Shown one piece after another: positions 40,319 through 47,787 of a stretch of 64,000 nt of DNA; the first letter of the stretch is position 1, and each line of letters begins with the position of its first letter. Source of the stretch: Owenweeksia sp. (GTDB lineage Bacteria > Bacteroidota > Bacteroidia > Flavobacteriales > Schleiferiaceae); assembly GCA_002695025.1 (NCBI GenBank), contig NZNV01000017.1, forward strand, positions 62,001 through 126,000, given 5' to 3'. The notes beneath the pieces were generated by a model. That model worked only from the letters and a program-made list of their open reading frames with translations. It was not told where the DNA came from and searched no databases. The position numbers and the translations under genes are program-made.

Positions 40319-41097
40319 GTGCCGGCTACTATAAAAAGATAATCACCTTCATCACTATCGTACTCTTCTATGACCTTCTTTACATGCCCGGTTTCAATAT
40401 CCTGCGCCAGCCGGTCCAGGCCCTTTGTTACTTCTTCACGGTTGGAGAGGGCTGCAAAGGAGGAGATGCCACTACGCACTTCAGTCGTGAAATAGAGCAT
40501 GGGATTGTGTTTGCCAGATTGCAGGAAGAGGTCTTTAAGGTCTTCCTTTACAAAGTACCTTTCCATCTCCATAATGGTGAAACCGTTGTTTTCCAGCCCG
40601 GAAGTTACCAGCTCCAGTGCCGGCATCTGCCTGGTGGAAGTTTCCATCATTACCGGGAAATAGTGGTTGAGCCAATAACCTTTCATTTGGGTTGGGGTAG
40701 AAGTAAATAGTACCAGCCGGCTGTCTTTTTTTAAAACCCTGCAGATCTCCTTCAACCCCTGTTCAATATCCTGCCAGTGGTGCATGGTTAAAGTGGCAAT
40801 GGCACCGTCAAAGGTTCGGTCCTCGAAGGGAAGGTTTTCTACTTGTCCGCTGATCCATTCAATAGCATTACTCTTGTTCCGCGCTTCCTGCAACATTTTT
40901 TCAGATGGGTCTACACCGGTAAGCTGTACACTTCTCTGGTGGAGTGCAAGGGTGTAATTCCCGGTTCCGCAGCCTACATCCAGGTAGTGATTTTTTTCAA
41001 CCGGATCCAGGAGAGCGTACAAACGGTCCGTGAGATAAGGGTCGGCCTGGCGGGTACGGTTATACCCGATGCCGATGGAATCGTATTTGGCTGGCAT
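40315..41097 (-). CDS. class I SAM-dependent methyltransferase
   Basis: 260 residues from the ATG at 41097 (MPAKYDSIGIGYNRTRQADP), preferred over an upstream ATG because that would run into the neighbouring gene and add an unlike leader. HYLDVGCGTGNYTLALHQRS is the SAM-binding loop and VENLPFEDRTFDGAIATLTM the motif II/III region of Methyltransf_11. Substrate unknown. It follows DUF1853 and precedes TRIC. Confidence 0.82.
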   Translation of the reverse strand: MPAKYDSIGIGYNRTRQADPYLTDRLYALLDPVEKNHYLDVGCGTGNYTLALHQRSVQLTGVDPSEKMLQEARNKSNAIEWISGQVENLPFEDRTFDGAIATLTMHHWQDIEQGLKEICRVLKKDSRLVLFTSTPTQMKGYWLNHYFPVMMETSTRQMPALELVTSGLENNGFTIMEMERYFVKEDLKDLFLQSGKHNPMLYFTTEVRSGISSFAALSNREEVTKGLDRLAQDIETGHVKKVIEEYDSDEGDYLFIVAGT

Positions 41098-41137
41098 CCT
41101 ATTAACTTTAACGGCTAAGGTAGTATAGTAGCAATAA

Positions 41138-41944
41138 TTACCACCATACCACAAAAAGTCTGCTGGCCGGCTTACCCGGAGATCTCATCCACAACATGGG
41201 CGATCTTCTTTTATTTAAGGAGGGCCAAATACGCTCGAAAGTCTGCTGGTGGGGTGACCAACCCTGGTAATCACCTGGCTCAAGGAGCCAGTTTTCCTTA
41301 GGGGGAATGGCAAATTCATACCTTGAAAAACCAGTGTCCTTAAAATGGGCCTGGCTAACCCATTGCCCGCCAAAAGCTAGCCGATTGGTGATTCCCGGGG
41401 CAACGGGATCAGTGCTGTTATATGGTGTGAAAAGCAAACCGGGCATATACAGTTGTTGGTATATGTGGTCAACAGCAATGTCCATGTTATGCAGGGTCTT
41501 TTTTGTTTCAGGACGATATAGGAGTGGAAATTGCCGGTGGTAGAGTTTTTCAAGTTTAAGATGCAGCCAGTCGCGGTGGTTGGGGCCCACCCAAACGGGT
41601 GTTGTTGTGGCTTTTAATAAATAGAATTTACAGGCCATCTCAATATGCAGGAGCCGCTTGGATTCAAGATCCCGGACGATAAAGTCCAGCTCTCCCAAGG
41701 TTTGCCCGTCCGTTATAACCTGTATATTTTCTGCGAGCCATTCATAGCGAGGCGAATGCTTTAGCCAATGGCTGAAGAAGAACTCCGCTTTCCTGCCAAA
41801 TACTCCTCCTTCAGCTTTTTCGGGAATCACATTAGCAGAGGTGTCTTCCGGAGAAGGGAAAAGAGAAAAGTGCGATTGCGTAAGTATGGATATGGCTTTT
41901 AAAAAGGCATGATACTGCAGTGCAACCAGGTTTTGCTCAGTCAT
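41138..41944 (-). CDS. DUF1853 family protein
   Basis: 268 residues. The key stretch LGELDFIVRD and LLHIEMACKFYLL (about residues 83-107) gives an Asp then Glu-x-Ala-x-Lys spacing, as in PD-(D/E)XK nuclease folds, a clan to which DUF1853 is assigned. No nuclease activity is shown. It is 8 nt into the end of the thioesterase gene, so the two are cotranscribed. Confidence 0.78.
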   Translation of the reverse strand: MTEQNLVALQYHAFLKAISILTQSHFSLFPSPEDTSANVIPEKAEGGVFGRKAEFFFSHWLKHSPRYEWLAENIQVITDGQTLGELDFIVRDLESKRLLHIEMACKFYLLKATTTPVWVGPNHRDWLHLKLEKLYHRQFPLLYRPETKKTLHNMDIAVDHIYQQLYMPGLLFTPYNSTDPVAPGITNRLAFGGQWVSQAHFKDTGFSRYEFAIPPKENWLLEPGDYQGWSPHQQTFERIWPSLNKRRSPMLWMRSPGKPASRLFVVWW

Positions 41945-42497
41945 TTGTTTCCAGGGCCATCTTAAGGTTCTGGCCTTTCAGTTCATTCAAATAATCAGCC
42001 ATTTTAAAATGGGTTTCAGACAGCCTGGAGGCAATGGTTTCTTTCTGCTTTTTACGCTTAATGCATTCCACAAATCTTCGTACATCCGTACGGTTTTTAA
42101 GTAGAAGTCCGGGCACGGGTACGCTGGCCTGTGCTTTCTGGTCTTTAGCTACCATAGTGAAATAAGAGGAGTTGCAATGTTTCTTTTTACCGGTTTGTAT
42201 GTTCTCCGAATCTACCCGTATACCCACTACCATAGAAGTACGGCCGGTATAATTAATGGAAGCCTTCAGGGTAACCAATTCCCCGATCTCAATGGGATTG
42301 AGAAAATCCACCGAACCCACGGAAGCGGTAACACAGTAGTTTTCCGAATGGCGTGAAGCGCAGGCAAAAGCCACCTGGTCCATCAATGACAAAATGTAGC
42401 CCCCGTGTATCTTTCCTCCAAAGTTGGAATGGGAGGGTAGCATTAGTTCGGAAAGAGTGACATACGACTCAGAAGCGTGCTTGAATTTAAGGGCCAT
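41937..42497 (-). CDS. hotdog-fold acyl-CoA thioesterase
   Basis: 186 residues from the ATG at 42497 (MALKFKHASES); a frame reaching 42536 adds 13 unlike residues. Acyl-CoA hydrolase motif: LPSHSNFGGKIHGGYILSLM, with the aspartate in MDQVAFACASRHS and TASVGSVDFLNPIEIGELV. The single hotdog core, with a C-terminal extension, cleaves acyl-CoA thioesters (YciA/BFIT type). SulP lies 69 nt upstream. Confidence 0.85.
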   Translation of the reverse strand: MALKFKHASESYVTLSELMLPSHSNFGGKIHGGYILSLMDQVAFACASRHSENYCVTASVGSVDFLNPIEIGELVTLKASINYTGRTSMVVGIRVDSENIQTGKKKHCNSSYFTMVAKDQKAQASVPVPGLLLKNRTDVRRFVECIKRKKQKETIASRLSETHFKMADYLNELKGQNLKMALETND

Positions 42498-42566
42498 GCA
42501 AAACGGTTTTATAGCGGTGAAAATACAAAAGCTCATGTATCATCTGGCAAGGCTGTGTGAGGCTTG

Positions 42567-44180
42567 TCAGACTTCACGATCTACCAGGTCGGTAGCCACG
42601 TAGTAGCGCGGATCATCAATGGAAGACTGTATGATGGTGTCAAATTCCGGGTTGTTACGGAGCAGAAGTTCCTTGCATTCCGGGCTGAGGTGTGTAAGGG
42701 TAACCTCCTTGCCTAAATCCAGGTATTTGTTGGCTACGCTGCGCAAGGCCTCAATGCCGGAATGATCGCTTACGCGGGACTCTATAAAGTCTATTTCCAC
42801 CTTTTGCGGGTCATTGCGCGGATCAAATTTAGAGTTGAAGGTTTGGGTAGAGCCAAAGAATAAGGGCCCCCATATTTCGTACACTTTGGTGCCATCTTCT
42901 TTTATCCGCTTTCGCGCACGTATCATGGTGGCATTCTTCCAGGCAAACACCAGGGCAGACATCACCACCCCGGCCAGTACAGCTACGGCCAGGTCCTGCC
43001 AAACGGTAATTACGGAAACCGCTATCAAAACAATAGCGTCTGCCAGCGGGATCTTGTTTAAAATGCGGAAGCTGCTCCAGGCAAAGGTGCCGATTACCAC
43101 CATGAACATAACACCCACCAGGGCAGCAATGGGGATCTGCTCAATGAGTGGAGCCGCAAAAAGGATAAACGCCAGCAAGGCAACAGCGGCCACAGTTCCC
43201 GATAAGCGGCCCCGACCACCGGAACTCACGTTGATAATGGATTGGCCGATCATAGCACATCCGCCCATACCACCAAAAAGGCCGTTGATTATGTTGGCCC
43301 CGCCCTGAGCCATACATTCACGGTTACCGCTGCCACGGGTTTCGGTCATTTCATCGATGAGGTTAAGGGTCATCAATGATTCGATAAGCCCGACTGCAGC
43401 CAACAGGAATGCCGTAGAGATAATAAGTCCCCAATGGCCCTCCATGGAAGGTATAAGCCCGAATATCTGATCCTGGAAATTGGGTAAAGAGCCTTCCAGG
43501 CCGCTTCCTCCTCCTTCACGAATGAAGGAGCCCACAGTGCTAACATCCAGGCCTCCCAGTATGGTGATGGCTGCAACTACTATGATCCCTGTAAGGGCTG
43601 CGGGTATTTTTTTGGTGAGTTTGGGTAGGCCGAACATAATGCCCATGGTGAGCGCTACCAGGGCCAGCATGATCAGCAGGTCAGTTCCCTGCAGCCATTG
43701 TACACGGCCATCTACCCTTTGTTTGAAAAGTTCCAGTTGCGAAAGGAAGATAACTATAGCCAGGCCGTTCACAAAACCCATCATAACGGGGTGGGGGATA
43801 AGTCGAACAAACTTGCCCAGGCGCAATACCCCGGCCATGATCTGTATAGCCCCGACCAATAGAAGAGTGATAAAAAGCCATTGCAAGCCAAGGTTTTCAA
43901 CCGGAACGGCCAGCTCCATGCCTACTTCATTGCCTTTTTGGATAAGGTGTACCATCACTACTGCCATGGCTCCGGTAGCACCGGAGATCATTCCGGGCCG
44001 ACCACCAAATAAGGCCGTTACAATACCCATCATAAAAGCTCCGTACAGACCTACCATAGGATCAATGCCAGCCACAAAAGCGAAGGCTACGGCTTCGGGC
44101 ACCAGGGCCAAGGCTACGGTTAGCCCAGAAAGGACATCATTCTTTGGATTGGAAGTGAAGTTATGGAAGATGTTTTTCAT
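42567..44180 (-). CDS. SulP family inorganic anion transporter
   Basis: 537 residues. The N-terminus DVLSGLTVALALVPEAVAFA and the GLYGAFMMGIVTALFGG segment are SulP hallmarks, followed by about 12-14 membrane helices to residue 410 and a C-terminal STAS-like domain (about 435-530). SulP proteins carry sulfate, bicarbonate or other anions. The SGATGAMAVVM motif (about 68-78) is close to the anion-binding helix. No carbonic anhydrase or cysteine gene is nearby, so the anion cannot be named. Confidence 0.9.
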   Translation of the reverse strand: MKNIFHNFTSNPKNDVLSGLTVALALVPEAVAFAFVAGIDPMVGLYGAFMMGIVTALFGGRPGMISGATGAMAVVMVHLIQKGNEVGMELAVPVENLGLQWLFITLLLVGAIQIMAGVLRLGKFVRLIPHPVMMGFVNGLAIVIFLSQLELFKQRVDGRVQWLQGTDLLIMLALVALTMGIMFGLPKLTKKIPAALTGIIVVAAITILGGLDVSTVGSFIREGGGSGLEGSLPNFQDQIFGLIPSMEGHWGLIISTAFLLAAVGLIESLMTLNLIDEMTETRGSGNRECMAQGGANIINGLFGGMGGCAMIGQSIINVSSGGRGRLSGTVAAVALLAFILFAAPLIEQIPIAALVGVMFMVVIGTFAWSSFRILNKIPLADAIVLIAVSVITVWQDLAVAVLAGVVMSALVFAWKNATMIRARKRIKEDGTKVYEIWGPLFFGSTQTFNSKFDPRNDPQKVEIDFIESRVSDHSGIEALRSVANKYLDLGKEVTLTHLSPECKELLLRNNPEFDTIIQSSIDDPRYYVATDLVDREV

Positions 44181-44199
44181 GCGTTTTCCGAAAAGGGCG

Positions 44200-44207
44200 C
44201 AAAAGTA
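44200..44207 (-). promoter_or_regulatory. -7 element of the SulP gene
   Basis: Minus-strand TACTTTTG followed by CGCCC, 20 nt upstream of the SulP ATG. No TTTG at -33. On the other side an inverted repeat GTTTTGG-N6-CCAAAAC (44284-44303) precedes the alpha/beta hydrolase gene. Confidence 0.5.
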
Positions 44208-44343
44208 AGTCCTTTAAAATTAGGGATGCAGGAGAAGCAAAAAGTTTATAATTATTTAATGTGTGGCGTATGAAAGAGTGTCTGTTTTGGGGAATGCCAA
44301 AACTATAAGGAATGATAGTCGTTAAGCATTAAAACTTTTATTT

Positions 44344-45177
44344 ATGCCCTATATAACAAACAAGAATTCCGCAGAACCAACCGACATATTTTATGAAGAC
44401 TATGGCAGCGGTCAGCCCGTAATACTTATTCACGGCTGGCCACTGAGCCATAAGGCCTGGGAAGGACAGCGCTGGGCCATTGTAGAGGCCGGGTACCGAT
44501 GTATCGCCTATGACCGCAGGGGTTTTGGACAGTCTTCCGCCCCGTGGAGCTCCTACGATTATTCCACCCTGGCCAGCGACCTGCGGGAGTTGATCGTGCA
44601 ATTGGACCTAAAGGATTGTATTATTTGTGGTTTTTCAATGGGAGGTGGAGAAGTAGTGCGGTACTTCACAGACCATGGCGATGATCGTATAGCCAAGGCT
44701 GCACTGATCAGTTCTATTATTCCACTGGTGGCGCAGAAGGATGATAACCCCGATGGTGTTCCGCAGGACGATCTCAATGGTATAATTGATGCCCTGCAGA
44801 AGGACCGGGTAGGCTTCCTTAAAGGTTTTCACCGGAATTTTTACAATTACGATGACCTGAAAGGAGACCGTATCAGCGAGGAGCAATTACATTATGATTG
44901 GTCCATTGCTTCCCATGCCTCACCCAGAGCCACTATACAATGTGCTTTGGCCTGGGCCGAAACTGATTTTCGTACGGAATTAAAGAATGTAAAAGTCCCT
45001 ACCCTTATCGTTCATGGTGATGCGGATAACATTGTTCCTATTGCAACCTCAGCAGAGCAGGCCAAAAAGGGAATTCCTGAGAATGAATACCACGTGATAA
45101 AGGAGGGGCCGCACGGTTTGAATGTAACCCACCGGGATGAGTTGAATAAGATCCTGCTGGATTTTTTAAAGGAATAA
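44344..45177 (+). CDS. alpha/beta hydrolase (non-haem chloroperoxidase-like)
   Basis: 277 residues. ILIHGWPLSHKAWEGQ gives the oxyanion region; the nucleophile is in GFSMGGGEVVRYF (S98); the aspartate in VHGDADNIVP (near 226), the histidine in GPHGLNVTHRDE (near 259). This set is typical of cofactor-free haloperoxidases/esterases. The physiological substrate is unknown. It lies alone, with a weak terminator after it. Confidence 0.88.
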   Translation: MPYITNKNSAEPTDIFYEDYGSGQPVILIHGWPLSHKAWEGQRWAIVEAGYRCIAYDRRGFGQSSAPWSSYDYSTLASDLRELIVQLDLKDCIICGFSMGGGEVVRYFTDHGDDRIAKAALISSIIPLVAQKDDNPDGVPQDDLNGIIDALQKDRVGFLKGFHRNFYNYDDLKGDRISEEQLHYDWSIASHASPRATIQCALAWAETDFRTELKNVKVPTLIVHGDADNIVPIATSAEQAKKGIPENEYHVIKEGPHGLNVTHRDELNKILLDFLKE

Positions 45178-45188
45178 ACTTGTAGTAC

Positions 45189-45211
45189 AGAGGTCGTAAG
45201 GGCCTCTTTTT
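45189..45211 (+). terminator. terminator of the hydrolase gene
   Basis: AGAGGTC and GGCCTCT form a 7-bp stem (one wobble) with loop GTAAG, followed by TTTT; it begins 11 nt after the stop. Confidence 0.7.
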
Positions 45212-45264
45212 CAAGGTGAGTTTTAGTATCTTAACACAAGTGAAACTCTAAAATTATCCTTGTT

Positions 45265-45672
45265 ATGAAAACAATTGTGACTTACTCTTTACTACTGGCA
45301 TTTGCTGGTTTTTTTACTAACAAAGCCCATGCGCAAGCCAGTGATCTTTACATCTACAACACCACCGAGTGTTATTTTACCATTGGGTATTATGCCCATG
45401 ATTGCCTGCCGGATGGATGTGGAGGGCCTACCGTCTGTATATCCCCCGGCACCAATATTATTCCTCCCTGTGGTGGTGTAAACCTGGAGTGGATGACCAA
45501 TGATATTGTCCCTACGGATTCCGATTGCCAGCCTTGTGATGCCTATGGAAGCACAGTTGAAAGAATGATCACCTGTGGTGTGGGCAGTAATCTCTCACCA
45601 ATTATAAATACCTGTGGCTGTGGTGAAGTAGAGGTGAGCTATATAAGCGACCATGAGATACTGATAAGGTAA
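45265..45672 (+). CDS. secreted cysteine-rich protein, function unknown
   Basis: 135 residues with a signal peptide (1-24, ending AHAQ). The mature part of about 110 residues has ten cysteines (TECYF, HDCLP, DGCGG, TVCIS, PPCGG, SDCQPCD, ITCG, NTCGC), an even number that could form five disulfides. No family is recognised; there is no lipobox or T9SS tail. Monocistronic, closed by a strong terminator. Confidence 0.7.
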   Translation: MKTIVTYSLLLAFAGFFTNKAHAQASDLYIYNTTECYFTIGYYAHDCLPDGCGGPTVCISPGTNIIPPCGGVNLEWMTNDIVPTDSDCQPCDAYGSTVERMITCGVGSNLSPIINTCGCGEVEVSYISDHEILIR

Positions 45673-45690
45673 AACTCAAGATTTTTTAGG

Positions 45691-45725
45691 AAAGGCTGCT
45701 TCAAAGCAGCCTTTCTGTTTTTTGA
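45691..45725. terminator. bidirectional terminator between Cys-rich gene and ctaA
   Basis: AAAGGCTGCT (45691-45700) and AGCAGCCTTT (45705-45714) pair perfectly around TCAA, followed by CTGTTTTTT. The TCA that makes the ctaA stop codon (45701-45703) lies in the loop, so the same hairpin ends both converging transcripts. Confidence 0.85.
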
Positions 45726-46729
45726 CTTTCTACGAAGACTTTTATAAGACCAAAAAATTGCATCCCAAATAAGGCAGCACCCAGCAACAAATGTGCAGGC
45801 TGAGCAAATTTTGGCAGGGCCAGGTACGAGAGTAGTATGCCTAGTACTATTTCTGCCAGTATGAGGAGCATAACGCTATTCATTTGCGGAAGTAGGTTGC
45901 CCAGTTTCTTTTGCTGTCTCCATAACCAAAAGTTCAGTAAAAGGATAAGAATGGAAAATGAGCGGTGCACGTAAAAACTCCAGTCCAGTTGGGCTATCCA
46001 GTGTATGCGTTGCAGACTTTCTTCGTTGGCTATGTCTATTTGTTCGCGTACTTGGGTTCCCAAAACGATCTGGATAAGTGTAAAAATAACAGCTGCAACC
46101 AGCCCCCATTTAAAATTGGAAGGTGTTGTAAAACCATTGCGTGTAGGTGTAGTGCTGATCAGCAATAAGCAAAGTACCACGATAATGGCCAGCGCCCCCA
46201 GCATGTGAATGGTGATGCTTCCTGGAATGAGGTTGCCATCTACTACGAGCTTACCCAACCAGGCTTCAAAGCCTAAGAGAAGAAGGCCCGATAAGGAGAG
46301 TATAAACCAGCGCCAGTTTTGCCTTATCCTGAATAGCGAGATAAGAACAAGGATGAACATAGGTATTCCAGCCAGGGCTCCTATTAAGCGGTTGATGTAT
46401 TCCGTCCAGGTATGGGCGGGGTTAAATAGAGCATAATCGTGTTTGGTATAAGTTTCCCAATTGGTGGTTTCGTAAGAACTGCCACTGGTAAAATCTCTTC
46501 GGGCTACCTGTAGACTTTCGTTCACAATGATGATCTGCCCTTTTTTAAAATCCTGCTGTGGGTGCCATTCCAGTTGTTCTCTTTCGGTAGGTGGTATCAG
46601 GTGACCAAAGCATTTGGGCCAGTCGGGGCAGCCCATGCCGGAGCCAGTCATGCGTACTACGCTGCCGGCCAGTATTACCAGGTAAATCAAAACCAATTCA
46701 ATACGGGTAAAAATCCTGATCCACTTCAT
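45701..46729 (-). CDS. ctaA: haem A synthase (CtaA/COX15)
   Basis: 342 residues with about eight membrane helices. SVVRMTGSGMGCPDWPKCFG near residues 23-42 is the COX15 signature. Haem-ligand histidines are in NPAHTWTEYINRL, TIHMLGAL, YVHRSFS and PAHLLLGAAL, the four-His arrangement of the family. The enzyme oxidises haem O to haem A for cytochrome oxidase. No ctaB or cox genes are in the window. Its -7 box ends only 4 nt before the ATG, so the mRNA may be leaderless. Confidence 0.94.
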   Translation of the reverse strand: MKWIRIFTRIELVLIYLVILAGSVVRMTGSGMGCPDWPKCFGHLIPPTEREQLEWHPQQDFKKGQIIIVNESLQVARRDFTSGSSYETTNWETYTKHDYALFNPAHTWTEYINRLIGALAGIPMFILVLISLFRIRQNWRWFILSLSGLLLLGFEAWLGKLVVDGNLIPGSITIHMLGALAIIVVLCLLLISTTPTRNGFTTPSNFKWGLVAAVIFTLIQIVLGTQVREQIDIANEESLQRIHWIAQLDWSFYVHRSFSILILLLNFWLWRQQKKLGNLLPQMNSVMLLILAEIVLGILLSYLALPKFAQPAHLLLGAALFGMQFFGLIKVFVESQKTERLL

Positions 46730-46733
46730 ACTG

Positions 46734-46741
46734 CAAAAGTA
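46734..46741 (-). promoter_or_regulatory. -7 element of ctaA
   Basis: Minus-strand TACTTTTG ends 4 nt upstream of the ctaA ATG at 46729. The ATG is supported by family alignment, so transcription would begin at or next to the start codon. Confidence 0.5.
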
Positions 46742-46807
46742 GTACAGGGTTCAGAAAGCTGTATTTAGAATGGCGCTAAATTGGTGAGGCTGAAAGCACT
46801 GAAAAAG

Positions 46808-46815
46808 TATATTTG
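46808..46815 (+). promoter_or_regulatory. -7 element of the EamA gene
   Basis: TATATTTG followed by CCCC, 17 nt before the GTG start at 46833. The -33 region lacks TTTG. Confidence 0.5.
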
Positions 46816-46832
46816 CCCCTTATCTGATCCGT

Positions 46833-47741
46833 GTGTCAAAAAATGCCACTTTAACGGCCTGGGCCGTATTTGTAGGGCTTGCTATTACCTGGGGCAGCTC
46901 TTTTATACTCATGAAATTTGGTTTGCAATCCTTCACTTCATCCCAGATTGGAATGTTACGGATATCGCTGGCTTTTCTTTTCACGGCTGTTATCGGGTAT
47001 AAACATTTCAGTAAGCTGAACCGTAAAAATGCTTTTCCACTCCTCGTAGTCGGTTTACTGGGTAATGGTATTCCCTACATTCTTTTTCCTCTTGCTATCC
47101 GTCATCTGGATAGTTCGCTGGTGGGGATACTGAACTCGCTGGTCCCTTTGTTTACCCTGCTTATAGGTGTCTTCTGGTTCGGTATCCGTATTAAATGGCT
47201 AAGTATGCTAGGCATCATGCTGGGGCTGGCCGGAGCCATCTGGTTGCTGGTGCCTGATATGGAAGTAGGTATGAACAACCTGACTTATGGTATTTACCCC
47301 ATTATTGCCACGGTATGCTATGCAGTATCTATCAACACCATTAACAGCAAACTAAAGGACCTGGGATCTTTTGCCATAACCCTGCTAAGCCTTATGTTTA
47401 TTGGCATACCGGCTATTATTTATGTGCTTTCCACAGATTTTCTACAGATCATGCAAAGTGACCCTGGAGCATGGCGTAGCCTGGGTTATGTATCGATTTT
47501 AGGAGTGGTGGGTACCAGTGTCGCGGTAATACTCTTCAATTACCTGATCAAGACCAGCGGGTCTCTTTTTGCGGCTTCTGTTACCTACATTGTGCCGGTT
47601 ATTGCCCTGATTTGGGGTGTAGTGGATGGAGAGGACGTGGGTGTTACCCACGTCTTTGGGATGGCCGCTATCCTGTTAGGGGTATACCTGGTAAACCGCA
47701 AGGGAAGTCCGGCCGAGCGCATCCGTAAAAACACGGCATAA
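46833..47741 (+). CDS. EamA/DMT family transporter
   Basis: 302 residues, ten predicted membrane helices in two EamA repeats; the first begins WAVFVGLAITWGSSFILMKF, the second near residue 150. DMT proteins usually export metabolites; the substrate is unknown. The start is GTG at 46833, chosen over a GTG at 46831 in another frame. Monocistronic, with its own -7 box and a terminator. Confidence 0.88.
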   Translation: MSKNATLTAWAVFVGLAITWGSSFILMKFGLQSFTSSQIGMLRISLAFLFTAVIGYKHFSKLNRKNAFPLLVVGLLGNGIPYILFPLAIRHLDSSLVGILNSLVPLFTLLIGVFWFGIRIKWLSMLGIMLGLAGAIWLLVPDMEVGMNNLTYGIYPIIATVCYAVSINTINSKLKDLGSFAITLLSLMFIGIPAIIYVLSTDFLQIMQSDPGAWRSLGYVSILGVVGTSVAVILFNYLIKTSGSLFAASVTYIVPVIALIWGVVDGEDVGVTHVFGMAAILLGVYLVNRKGSPAERIRKNTA

Positions 47742-47767
47742 AAAAAGCGGCCCGTGGGCCGCCTTTT
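47742..47767. terminator. bidirectional terminator after EamA
   Basis: GCGGCC and GGCCGC pair around CGTG, followed by TTTT on the plus strand and preceded by a run of A on the other. It ends the EamA transcript and that of the converging M16 gene. Confidence 0.75.
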
Positions 47768-47787
47768 GTTGGTATCTATAAAAAGGA

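Noticed and set aside
41098-41154. Upstream start for the methyltransferase at 40315-41097
   Set aside because: The extra 19 residues are unlike the family and would overlap the DUF1853 gene; ATG 41097 gives the expected N-terminus.
40315-41944. Restriction-modification pair (methyltransferase plus nuclease-fold DUF1853)
   Set aside because: The methyltransferase lacks a DNA-methylase NPPY/DPPY motif and target domain, and DUF1853 is not known to be a restriction enzyme.
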